A DNA stretch of 64,000 nucleotides from Bradyrhizobium viridifuturi. Its GTDB lineage: Bacteria; Pseudomonadota; Alphaproteobacteria; Rhizobiales; Xanthobacteraceae. Within the stretch, counting starts at the first letter, position 1, and each line of letters opens with the position of its first letter. Where the stretch lies: NCBI RefSeq assembly GCF_001238275.1, contig NZ_LGTB01000008.1:62001-126000 (forward strand), given 5' to 3'. The translations under genes and the position numbers were made by a program. Below are positions 28,299 through 36,294 of the stretch, in pieces. The notes under the pieces are model-generated. The model was given only the letters and a program-made list of their open reading frames with translations, was not told where the DNA came from and searched no databases.

Positions 28299-29558
28299 TC
28301 ACCTTGCATTGGCCGGCGCGTGCACCGGCCAGAGATCAGCCCGCCAGTGCACGGCGATCGCCAGCATCGCCATGAAGCCCGCCGCCGCGAGCAGCGTGCC
28401 GGTTGCGGTGTAGCCGATCAGGTCGATCAGGCTGCCGGCCGCGAGCAGGCCGAGCGGCAGGCCGTAGATCACCATCATGCGCACGCCCATCACGCGGCCG
28501 CGCAGATGCGCGCTGGCGTTGCGCATCAGCATCACGGCCGCCGAGATCATCGACATGCTCTGCGCGATGCCTGCCAGCACCAGGCAGGCCATCGCCACCG
28601 GCATGGTGCGGAGCTCGACGAACACCAAGAGCATCGCATACCAGGCGAGCGTCGCGCCGATCAGAAGCCGCGCGATGCGCACGCCGCCGGCCATGCTGAG
28701 CGTGATCGAGCCGATCAACGAGCCGACCGCAAAGCTTGCGGAGAGATAGCCGAGGCCGGTCTGGTCGGTGTGGAAGATGTCGCGTGCGACATAGGGCAAC
28801 AGCCCGTTGGTGAGCGGAAACGCGGTGAGGTTGGCGAGGAAGGCGACACACAGCGCGGCGCGCATGCCCGGGCCGCTCCAGGCATAGACGATGCCCTCCT
28901 TGAGATCGCGCAGCAATTTTGAGCCCGGCAGGTCGACGTCAGACTGAGCGGCTGCGCCGTGGGACTTCGGCCGGCCCATGCAGAGCATCAGGATGGCGGC
29001 GACGAAATAGAAGCTGGCGATCCCGACATAGACATAACCGATGCCGAGCGCCGCGAACAATCCCGCCCCGGTCAGCGCACCGGCGATGCGCGCGGAGTCC
29101 TGCGTGGTGCGCGCCAGGCTGATGGCGCCGACCAGCTGCTCCGGCGGCATGATGTCGGCGAGCAGCGCGCCACGCACGCCGAGATCCGATGGGCGGATCA
29201 GCCCCATGATCGCGACGATGATCATGACGTTGAGCGGTGCGAGATGTCCCGTCAGCGCCAGCGTCATGATGGTGCCGGCCAGCGCCGTATAGGCAAAGCG
29301 CATCACGGCGAGGAGATCCCGGTGCCCCATGCGGTCGCCGATCATGCCGACCACGGGCGCGACCAGGGTGCCGACATATTGTAGTGAGGCGAGCACGGTC
29401 AGCAGCAGCACCGAGCCAGTCTCGACCATGATGTACCAGCCGAGCACCAGCGTCTCGACCTCGAACGCCCAGGAGGTGAGCAGGTCGGACGGCCATTGGA
29501 AGCGATAGCTGCGGATGCGAAACGGTGCGAGCGCGGAGGTCCGCGTGGTCCCGCTCAC
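28299..29558 (-). CDS. MFS transporter (EntS/MFS_3-like)
   Basis: The 419-residue inner-membrane protein starts MSGTTRTSALAPFRIRSYR; the FRxxW-type N-terminus and the GDRMGHRDLLAVMR loop between helices 2 and 3 are typical of the enterobactin-exporter-like MFS_3 group. About 12 hydrophobic helices are visible. RPSDLGVRGALLADIMPPEQLVGAISL is the conserved central segment. The substrate is unknown, and no siderophore genes are nearby. Confidence 0.9.
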   Translation of the reverse strand: MSGTTRTSALAPFRIRSYRFQWPSDLLTSWAFEVETLVLGWYIMVETGSVLLLTVLASLQYVGTLVAPVVGMIGDRMGHRDLLAVMRFAYTALAGTIMTLALTGHLAPLNVMIIVAIMGLIRPSDLGVRGALLADIMPPEQLVGAISLARTTQDSARIAGALTGAGLFAALGIGYVYVGIASFYFVAAILMLCMGRPKSHGAAAQSDVDLPGSKLLRDLKEGIVYAWSGPGMRAALCVAFLANLTAFPLTNGLLPYVARDIFHTDQTGLGYLSASFAVGSLIGSITLSMAGGVRIARLLIGATLAWYAMLLVFVELRTMPVAMACLVLAGIAQSMSMISAAVMLMRNASAHLRGRVMGVRMMVIYGLPLGLLAAGSLIDLIGYTATGTLLAAAGFMAMLAIAVHWRADLWPVHAPANAR

Positions 29559-29823
29559 GACGCGATGACGCGTGTCACGGCGTGTCCTGCCCTTTTCTTG
29601 GTTCTTCTGGGTCTTGAATCCGGGTGTTGATTCTCTTGCGAAAATTCCCTGTTCCGGAACGTAGCGCTGACGGTGTCCGTGTCAATCGAAGCCGCCGCAT
29701 GCGGCCATGCGCGGCGGTAGCGGCGTGCTGCACTGCCCACCAACGCGTGTTGTCGGGCCATCCGTCTGGTCCGCCCCGTGAGATGATGTGCTACAATGCC
29801 GATCCGAAACCGCGGAGGACCAC

Positions 29824-29991
29824 ATGACAGCCTTCGAAGTTTTCGCGATCTACGTGACGCCCTTTGTGATCATCGGGATCGCAATCAAGTTGCTGATGAA
29901 GCGTTACGCCGTCGATCTGCCCGACGTGCAGAAGCAGGCGGGCTCCGCACCGAAGCGGCGATTTCTGCTCGGCGCCTGGCGGTCGGATTAG
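29824..29991 (+). CDS. Small single-pass membrane protein (55 aa)
   Basis: The protein starts MTAFEVFAIYVTPFVIIGIA and continues into a basic cytoplasmic tail (LLMKRYAVDLPDVQ, ending FLLGAWRSD). A GGAGG ribosome site lies five bases before the ATG at 29824, better than an in-frame ATG 36 bases upstream. A TACAAT element at 29792-29797 could be its -10 box. I recognise no characterised function. The 265-base spacer upstream otherwise shows nothing clear. Confidence 0.65.
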   Translation: MTAFEVFAIYVTPFVIIGIAIKLLMKRYAVDLPDVQKQAGSAPKRRFLLGAWRSD

Positions 29992-30101
29992 GGCATGAAG
30001 TCGAGCGCTTGAGGCCCCGCTCTGGTTTACAAGACTACGGCCACGGCGTAGCGCTTCGTCCTTGACCCGTGTTTGGATCGCCCTGAGGAGGGAGTAATAC
30101 C

Positions 30102-30614
30102 GTGCCTGGCCCGGAAAGCCTTCCAATCGACCAGATCTACGTTCCCCTGAAGAAGAGGAAGACCCTCAGGCCCGAGGTCGTTCAAGAGATCGCCGCGAGC
30201 ATTCTGGAGGTTGGACAGCAACTCCCGATTCTCGTTCGGCCTGACGAGGGCCGGCTCGTCTTGCTCGAGGGATTGCATCGGCTCGAGGCCTGCAAGGCAC
30301 TGGGCGAGACCACGATTATCGGAGTGCTGGGTTCGGCAGAGACTGCGCACCACAAGGCGTTGCTATCCGACACTGCTGAAACCGAGGCTGAGCGGGACAA
30401 GATGGCGCGATTGAAAAAGCTGCGCCTCGAAAAGGAAGCTGCGGATAGATCGACCGCATCCGCGGCTGCAACCATGAAACCTGAATCGACCGAGCTCCGG
30501 TCAACGCGTTCCGGCAAGAACATTGGACGAGGCCCGTCCCGCGATGCAGGATCGAAAACGAAAACCCTGTCGGAATGGCTCACGCAGCAAAAGCGCGATG
30601 GCGGCCGCTACTAA
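30102..30614 (+). CDS. Orphan ParB/sulfiredoxin-like domain protein
   Basis: The 170-residue protein uses a GTG start behind GGAGGGA. LPIDQIYVPLKKRKTLRPEVV, IAASILEVGQQLPILVRPDEGR and LVLLEGLHRLEACKALGE match the N-terminal ParB-like nuclease/CTPase fold, including the ERxxA/GxHR-like region (EGLHRLEA). The ParB helix-turn-helix and dimer domains are missing; the C-terminal half is a low-complexity basic tail ending LSEWLTQQKRDGGRY. It is therefore not a chromosome partition protein. Such short ParB-like proteins can be regulators or belong to plasmid or phage functions; no partner ParA is nearby. Confidence 0.8.
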   Translation: MPGPESLPIDQIYVPLKKRKTLRPEVVQEIAASILEVGQQLPILVRPDEGRLVLLEGLHRLEACKALGETTIIGVLGSAETAHHKALLSDTAETEAERDKMARLKKLRLEKEAADRSTASAAATMKPESTELRSTRSGKNIGRGPSRDAGSKTKTLSEWLTQQKRDGGRY

Positions 30615-30785
30615 TGGTCGGACCGTATGTGCCGGCCATGTGCTCCTGCGTCTAGCGCCCCCGCGCTGATTCAGGCAGCCCAGCCCGCCGCAGCGCCCCT
30701 CATCATCTTCAAGATGTATTCGGGCTGGAAGCAATACATGCGGTAAAAAGCTGTCAGCCTTTCACAAAGCATGCAACACCTTCGG

Positions 30786-30902
30786 TGTCGTCCCTGCGAA
30801 AGCAGGGACCCATAATCACGAATGGCTATTGTGCACGATGTCGGTGCGACGAGTCCCTTTCATCCGCCGCGGAGTATGGGTCCCTGCTTTCGCAGGGACA
30901 CG
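30786..30902. repeat. Paired GAAA/TTTC-loop hairpins
   Basis: gtccctgc-GAAA-gcagggac at 30790-30809 and gtccctgc-TTTC-gcagggac at 30880-30899 are each perfect hairpins and are also inverted copies of one another, so the whole 110-base unit can fold as one long stem. It starts a repeat cluster that fills the 630-base spacer before the thiolase gene; I see no gene in 30615-31180. Confidence 0.8.
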
Positions 30903-30930
30903 TGACGGGAATCTTGTCCCCACCAACACC

Positions 30931-31039
30931 TGTCGTCGCCCGGCTTGACCGGGCGATCCAGCACACTGCGACCCATCGGTTCAACAACGACTACCTCTGG
31001 AATGCTGGATCACCGCCTTCGCCTTCGCGGGTGATGACA
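30931..31039. repeat. Compound palindromic repeat (copy 2 of the 2187-2288 family)
   Basis: The element starts tgtcgtcgcccgg and ends cgcgggtgatgaca, with arms gatccagca and tgctggatc in the same positions as the tccagta/tactgga arms of the copy at 2187-2288. The left hairpin is cgcccggcttgaccgggcg. Confidence 0.75.
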
Positions 31040-31078
31040 CCGCGTGCTTGATATCCTGAATCGAGAACCATCCACAGC

Positions 31079-31104
31079 GTCGTCCTGGCGAAAGCCAGGA
31101 CGAC
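31079..31104. repeat. Perfect 11-bp GAAA-tetraloop hairpin
   Basis: gtcgtcctggc, GAAA, gccaggacgac: an exact 11-base-pair stem with a GNRA-type loop. Third element of the repeat cluster upstream of the thiolase gene. Confidence 0.85.
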
Positions 31105-31183
31105 AGCGGAGATCGGGGTGAAGCATGTCCCCCACCAACTCATGCGAACACGACATTTTGTCATGGGAGCCACAGTTGCATTT

Positions 31184-31212
31184 TTTGCATCGCATCATAT
31201 GATGCATATAAT
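31184..31212 (+). promoter_or_regulatory. Predicted promoter with palindromic operator for the thiolase gene
   Basis: A perfect TATAAT (31207-31212) lies 17 bases downstream of TTTGCA (31184-31189, four of six matches to the -35 consensus). The exact 14-base palindrome GCATCATATGATGC (31192-31205) fills most of the spacer, an ideal place for a repressor. The start codon at 31247 follows 34 bases later. Confidence 0.6.
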
Positions 31213-31246
31213 CCAATTAGATTCCCGCATGGAACGGAGTTCCGCC

Positions 31247-32443
31247 ATGGCATCCAGCGCCGATCCCGTCGTCATCCTCTCCGCCGCCCGCACCCCGCTC
31301 GGCCGTTTCATGGGCGAGCTCACACCGCTCGCCGCCCACAAGCTCGGCTCGCATGTGATCGGCGCGGCGCTCGAACGCGCCAAACTCGCGCCCGAGCGCA
31401 TCGACGAGGTGTTCATGGGCAACGTGCTGCCCGCCGGCCAGGGCCAGGCCCCCGCCCGCCAGGCCGCGCGCGGCGCCGGGCTGCCGGATGCGACCGGCGC
31501 CACCACCGTCAACAAGGTCTGCGGCTCCGGCATGAAGGCGACCATGCTGGCTCACGACATCATCAGGGCGGGCTCGGCCGAGATCGTGCTGTCCGGCGGC
31601 ATGGAGAGCATGAGCAATGCACCGTATCTGTTGCAGAAGGCACGCGGCGGCTATCGCGCCGGCCACGATCGCATCATCGACCACATGATGATGGACGGGC
31701 TCGAGGACGCCTATGAGACCGGCCGCTCGATGGGCGATTTCGGCGAGGCCACCGCGGAGGCCTATCAGTTCACCCGCGCCGACCAGGACACTTATGCGAT
31801 GGAAACGCTGAGCCGCGCCCGCAGGGCGGTCGAGGGCGGCGCCTTCAAGGCCGAGATCGCGCCGATCACGCTCACCGAGAAGGCAGGGCCACGCATCATC
31901 GCCAATGACGAGCACCCGCTGAAGGTGGATCCGGCAAAGATCCCCGGCCTTAAGCCGGCGTTCCGCGCCAACGGCACCATCACGCCGGCCGCCTCCTCGG
32001 CCAATGCCGACGGCGCCGCGGCGCTGATCCTGGCGAAGCGCTCGCTCGCCGATCGCGACGGACTGCCGGTGCTCGCCGAAATCAAGGGCCACGCCACCCA
32101 CAGCCAGGAGCCGCAGTGGTTCACGACAGCGCCGATCCCTGCGATCAGAAAGCTGCTCGACAAGGTCGGCTGGAGCGTCGGCGATGTCGACCTGTTCGAG
32201 ATCAACGAGGCGTTTGCGGTGGTCGCGATGGCGGCGCAGCGCGATCTCGGCATTCCCCGTGACCGGCTCAACATCAATGGCGGCGCCTGCGCGCTCGGCC
32301 ATCCGATCGGCGCTACCGGCGCGCGGCTGATCGTGACCCTGCTGCACGCGCTCGAGGCGCAGAACCTGAAGCGCGGCGTTGCTGCGCTGTGCATCGGCGG
32401 CGGCGAAGCCACCGCGATCGCGGTCGAGCGGGTGGCGCATTAA
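31247..32443 (+). CDS. Acetyl-CoA C-acetyltransferase (thiolase)
   Basis: The 398-residue thiolase has the acyl-accepting cysteine in NKVCGSGMKA near residue 90, NEAFA, the histidine in GGACALGHPIGATGA and the second cysteine in ALCIGGGEATAI. The start at 31247 has GGAG seven bases upstream; longer frames read back through the promoter. It condenses or cleaves acetoacetyl-CoA or longer 3-ketoacyl-CoA. It stands alone with its own promoter and palindromic operator, suggesting control by a small-molecule-responsive repressor. Confidence 0.92.
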   Translation: MASSADPVVILSAARTPLGRFMGELTPLAAHKLGSHVIGAALERAKLAPERIDEVFMGNVLPAGQGQAPARQAARGAGLPDATGATTVNKVCGSGMKATMLAHDIIRAGSAEIVLSGGMESMSNAPYLLQKARGGYRAGHDRIIDHMMMDGLEDAYETGRSMGDFGEATAEAYQFTRADQDTYAMETLSRARRAVEGGAFKAEIAPITLTEKAGPRIIANDEHPLKVDPAKIPGLKPAFRANGTITPAASSANADGAAALILAKRSLADRDGLPVLAEIKGHATHSQEPQWFTTAPIPAIRKLLDKVGWSVGDVDLFEINEAFAVVAMAAQRDLGIPRDRLNINGGACALGHPIGATGARLIVTLLHALEAQNLKRGVAALCIGGGEATAIAVERVAH

Positions 32444-32456
32444 GCGATAGCGTTCC

Positions 32457-32541
32457 CGTCATTGCGAGCGAAGCGAAGCAATCCATCGTCCCGCATATGC
32501 GGAGCCATGGATTGCTTCATCGCTTTGCTCCTTGCAATGAC
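32457..32541. repeat. Palindromic repeat, cgtcattgcgagcgaagcgaag family (copy 1)
   Basis: cgtcattgcgagcgaagcga at the left and its inverted counterpart ending ccttgcaatgac at the right enclose caatccat / atggattg. It follows the thiolase stop and could serve as a terminator. Copy 2 is at 36201-36283. Confidence 0.85.
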
Positions 32542-32664
32542 ACCGCTGCGGAAAACCATTACCCGATGTCCGAAAACGAGGGAACTTCGCCATTTTAGAC
32601 ATGGACGCGCCGTGCCATATTGCGCATCACGAATAGAACCTCATTGCATTTGATCTGGACCACA

Positions 32665-33969
32665 ATGATCTCGAATTGGCTTGCTTCAGCCCTCGCCCGC
32701 CGCAACGTCCACTATGGCTGGGTGATGGTCGCCGTGACCTTCCTCGCCGCGCTGATCTCGGCCGGCACCGTCGGCGCACCCGGCGTCTTCATCGTGCCGC
32801 TTCAGAAGGAATTCGGCTGGTCCACCGCCGAGATCTCCTCGGCGCTGTCGATCCGCTTCATCCTGTTCGGGCTGATGGCGCCGTTCGCCGCCGCGCTGAT
32901 GAACCGCTACGGCCTGCGCAACGTGACGCTGGCGGCGCAGCTGATCGTGGTCTCCGGCCTTGTCGCGTCGCTGGCGATGACCCAGGTCTGGCAGCTCATC
33001 CTGCTGTGGGGCGTCGTGATCGGGATCGGCACCGGCATGACCGCGCTGGTGCTCGGCGCAACCATCGCCACGCGCTGGTTCGTGGCGCGACGCGGCCTCG
33101 TGATCGGCATGCTCACCGCGAGCGTCGCGACCGGGCAGCTCGCCTTCCTGCCGCTGCTCGCCACGATCACGGAGCGCTACGGCTGGCGCGTCGCGCTTGG
33201 ATTCGTCTGCGTCATGCTCGGCGTCGCCGCCCTTGCAGTGCTGATGCTGATGCGCGACCGGCCGAGCGACGTCGACCTGCGCCCGTTCGGCGATGCGGGC
33301 ACCGCACCCCTCCCCGCGCCGCCGCCGTCCAATGCGCCGATCATGGCCGCGGCGCTCGGCACGCTGCGCGACTCCTCGAAATCGTCGGTGTTCTGGATCC
33401 TGTTCGCAACGTTCTTCGTCTGCGGCGCCTCGACCAACGGCCTGGTCCAGGTCCATCTGATCCCGATGTGTCTCGACTTCGGCATCCCGCAAGTGCAGGC
33501 CGCGAGCCTGCTCGCCGCGATGGGAATCTTCGATTTCTTCGGCACCATCATCTCGGGCTGGCTGTCCGACCGCTACGACAACCGCTATCTGCTGTTCTGG
33601 TATTACGGCCTGCGCGGGCTGTCGCTGCTGTACCTGCCCTACTCCGATTTCACCTTCTACGGCCTGTCGCTGTTCGCGATGTTCTACGGGCTCGACTGGA
33701 TCGCAACCGTGCCGCCGACGGTGCGCCTCACCGCGCAGCGCTTCGGCGCCGAGCGCGCCAATCTGGTGTTCGGCTGGATCTTCGCCGGCCACCAGCTCGG
33801 CGCCGGCGCGGCCGCGTTCGGCGCCGGCGTATCGCGCACGGTCTATTCCAGCTATCTGCCGGCGTTCTTCATCGCCGGCGCACTATGTGTCTGCGCTGCG
33901 CTGATGACACTGGCGATCGCGCGGCCGCAACCGAAGCCGGTGGCCGAGCCAAAACCGGCCGCGGCTTGA
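32665..33969 (+). CDS. MFS transporter (monocarboxylate / oxalate-formate antiporter-like)
   Basis: The 434-residue membrane protein starts MISNWLASALARRNVHYGWV. VHYGWVMVAVTFLAALIS and GVFIVPLQKEFGWSTAEIS are typical of the monocarboxylate/OFA branch of the MFS. About 12 helices are present, with a hydrophilic central loop (MRDRPSDVDLRPFGDAG). No upstream regulator is obvious. A carboxylic acid is a likely but unproven substrate. The gene ends 44 bases before the convergent acetoacetate decarboxylase stop. Confidence 0.88.
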   Translation: MISNWLASALARRNVHYGWVMVAVTFLAALISAGTVGAPGVFIVPLQKEFGWSTAEISSALSIRFILFGLMAPFAAALMNRYGLRNVTLAAQLIVVSGLVASLAMTQVWQLILLWGVVIGIGTGMTALVLGATIATRWFVARRGLVIGMLTASVATGQLAFLPLLATITERYGWRVALGFVCVMLGVAALAVLMLMRDRPSDVDLRPFGDAGTAPLPAPPPSNAPIMAAALGTLRDSSKSSVFWILFATFFVCGASTNGLVQVHLIPMCLDFGIPQVQAASLLAAMGIFDFFGTIISGWLSDRYDNRYLLFWYYGLRGLSLLYLPYSDFTFYGLSLFAMFYGLDWIATVPPTVRLTAQRFGAERANLVFGWIFAGHQLGAGAAAFGAGVSRTVYSSYLPAFFIAGALCVCAALMTLAIARPQPKPVAEPKPAAA

Positions 33970-34012
33970 GCGGCCGCGCCGGTTCCGGCCCTATGCCTAC
34001 CGCGGCCGGCGC

Positions 34013-34798
34013 CTACTCCGCAGCGAGGCCGGTCGGCGCTGCGGCCTCGGCGGCTTCCTTGTTGTAGTCGTGCACGACGCGGCCGAACGGCAGCGTCAGG
34101 TCGGCGATGTAGTGATGCGCGCCGACCACGCGCTTGACCGGGAAATCCGCGACCGGTGCGTTGACGTGCGGCACGAGATGCAGCCGGCCCGGCCCGATCC
34201 ACGAACCCTTGACGACGATGTCGGTCAGGTTGATCGCGACCAGCTGGCAGACCTCGAGACGGCCGTCGACGCCGGGGATCATCTTCAGATTGACTTGCGT
34301 CTTCGACAGCGTGGCGCGGGTCGCGTCGCCATTGCCCGCCATGCTCTCGTGCTTGTAGCCCATCGTGCCCATCGCAACGAGCTGGCCGGCATATTCCAGC
34401 GTGCCGGTCAGGGTGTCCTTGACGATCTCGAGCTTGGGATGGGCGTATTTCTTCGGGAAGCCCCAGATCTCGCGGCCGGCCGCGATCGGCGGATCATCGT
34501 CGAGATACATCTGGCAGACGAAGTTGACCTCTTCGCCACGCAGCCGCGCGGGGATCACGAGGCCGGACTCGGTGTAGCTGCCGAACCCGGAGCTGTCGGG
34601 CATCTTGATCCATTCGTAATGTACGATCGCCTGCTCGATCGGCTCCAGCGGTTCAGGCAGCCCGGCGCGGATCAATTCCGGATCGGTCTCATAGGTGATG
34701 ACGAGGAATTCGCGATCGATGAAGCGGTAAGGACCGGCGGGATAGCTCGGACCGGCGGCCGGCATGGACGGAAGCTTGAGCAGATCTTCCCTGCGCAT
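34013..34798 (-). CDS. adc: Acetoacetate decarboxylase family protein
   Basis: The 261-residue protein belongs to the acetoacetate decarboxylase family. The Schiff-base lysine region EIWGFPKKYAHPKLE is intact, with the preceding acidic segment YLDDDPPIAAGRE. The family turns acetoacetate into acetone and CO2, though homologues can act on other keto acids. It is divergent from the patatin gene with a 220-base spacer in which I see no further gene. The pairing with a DUF3734 patatin recurs in related genomes in polyhydroxybutyrate/acetoacetate metabolism, from memory rather than a search. Confidence 0.9.
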   Translation of the reverse strand: MRREDLLKLPSMPAAGPSYPAGPYRFIDREFLVITYETDPELIRAGLPEPLEPIEQAIVHYEWIKMPDSSGFGSYTESGLVIPARLRGEEVNFVCQMYLDDDPPIAAGREIWGFPKKYAHPKLEIVKDTLTGTLEYAGQLVAMGTMGYKHESMAGNGDATRATLSKTQVNLKMIPGVDGRLEVCQLVAINLTDIVVKGSWIGPGRLHLVPHVNAPVADFPVKRVVGAHHYIADLTLPFGRVVHDYNKEAAEAAAPTGLAAE

Positions 34799-35018
34799 CG
34801 CAATAACCCCCTGTTGGCAAATGTAGCGCGGAAGCTATCGGCCGAGATTGACAGCGATATGAGGGATTTCCGTCAGGGCCATGACCTCGGTTCGGCCGAT
34901 GAGCCCAATGCTAACCATGCAGGCAGCCATGCCGAACGCGCCAAGCGCGGGGCCACACTTGTCATCACGGCGTCATCGGCGCCCTGAATTCTCGCCGCGA
35001 ATTGTTGGAGTGCCTGAC

Positions 35019-36181
35019 ATGGACGCGCGTACCCCTCATGTCGACGATATCGAGCACGCGACGCCCGGCTGGCGTCCCGAAGGCTGTGATCGCGTGGCGC
35101 TGGTGCTGCAGGGCGGCGGCGCGCTCGGCGCCTATCAGGCCGGCGTCTACCAGGCGCTGCATGAGTGCAACATCGAGCCCGACTGGGTCTGCGGCGTCTC
35201 GATCGGCGCGATCAACTCGGCGATCATCGCCGGCAATCCGCCCGACAAGCGGCTGGAGCGGCTGCACACTTTCTGGGATCGCATCACCAGCCGCAAGATC
35301 TGGCACTACACGCCGGACGGCGACATCTTCCGCAGGGCGCGCAATCTCACCAGCTCATGGCTGACGACGACGCTGGGGCAGCCCGGCTTCTTCACCCCGC
35401 ATCAGAGCAATCCGTGGCTCAGCCCGGCCGGCGCGCGTACCGCGACGAGCTATTACGACACCACGCCCTTGCGTGAATCGCTGCTCGAGCTCGTCGATTT
35501 CGACCGCATCAATTCCAAGAAGATGCGCTTTGCGGTCGGCGCCGTGAACGTGCTGTCCGGCAACTTCATCTATTTCGACAATGCCCATGACGAAATCATC
35601 CCCGAACACATCATGGCGAGCGGCGCGTTGCCGCCGGCGCTGCCGATGGTGAAGGTCGGCACGGATCATTTCTGGGACGGCGGCATCGTCTCCAACACGC
35701 CGCTGCAGCATTTGCTCGACCAGGAGGACAATGCCAATTCGCTGGTGTTCCAGGTCGACCTGTTCTCGGCCCGCGGCGTGCTGCCGCGCGACATCCAGGA
35801 CGTGATGGCCCGCCACAAGGACATCATGTATTCGTCGCGCACCCGCTACAACACCGACGTCTACCGCAAGACCTACAATCTGCGCACCGCCCTGCACAAC
35901 GCGCTGGGAAAGATTCCGGACGACCAGCTCTCGGACGAGGAGCGCCAGCTCAAGAAGGCCAACAGCCGGCTGCCGGGCATCACGCTGCTGCAGCTGATCT
36001 ATCAGCAGAAAGCCTATGAAGCGACGCCAAGGACCACGAGTTCTCCGGCACCTCGATGCGCGAGCACTGGGCGAGCGGACACGAGGATACCAAGCGCTCG
36101 CTGAAGCGGCGCGACTGGATCAAGATGCCCGAGAACGGCATGGGCATCGTGATCCACGACGTGCATCGCGAGAGCGAGTAG
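35019..36181 (+). pseudogene. Patatin-like phospholipase (DUF3734 type), tail frameshifted by one missing base
   Basis: The protein of about 387 residues has a patatin catalytic domain: the oxyanion loop LQGGGALGAYQAG, the nucleophile serine in GVSIGAIN and the catalytic Asp in DGGIVSNTP. The start at 35019 has GGAG eight bases upstream. Near 36021, gaagcgacgcc should be gaaggcgacgcc: adding one G restores a DUF3734 tail (GDAKDHEFSGTSMREHW, ending DVHRESE) to a stop at 36181. As given, the frame runs out of phase to 36104 and replaces the last 54 residues. It is probably a lipase or depolymerase-related enzyme linked to acetoacetate/PHB turnover. Confidence 0.88.
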
Positions 36182-36200
36182 GAAGCAATAGCACCTTCGC

Positions 36201-36283
36201 CGTCATTGCGAGCGAAGCGAAGCAATCCATGTCACCACTTGCGGCCATATGAATTGCTTCGTCGCTACGCTCCTCGCAATGAC
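36201..36283. repeat. Palindromic repeat, cgtcattgcgagcgaagcgaag family (copy 2)
   Basis: It starts cgtcattgcgagcgaagcga and ends gctcctcgcaatgac, matching copy 1 at 32457-32541 at both ends, with variation in the loop. It lies between the convergent patatin and carboxyltransferase genes. Confidence 0.85.
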
Positions 36284-36294
36284 GATGGGAGCCG

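Noticed and set aside
30786..31104. CRISPR array
   Set aside because: The repeats are few, differ from each other, are unevenly spaced and fold as internal hairpins; there are no cas genes.
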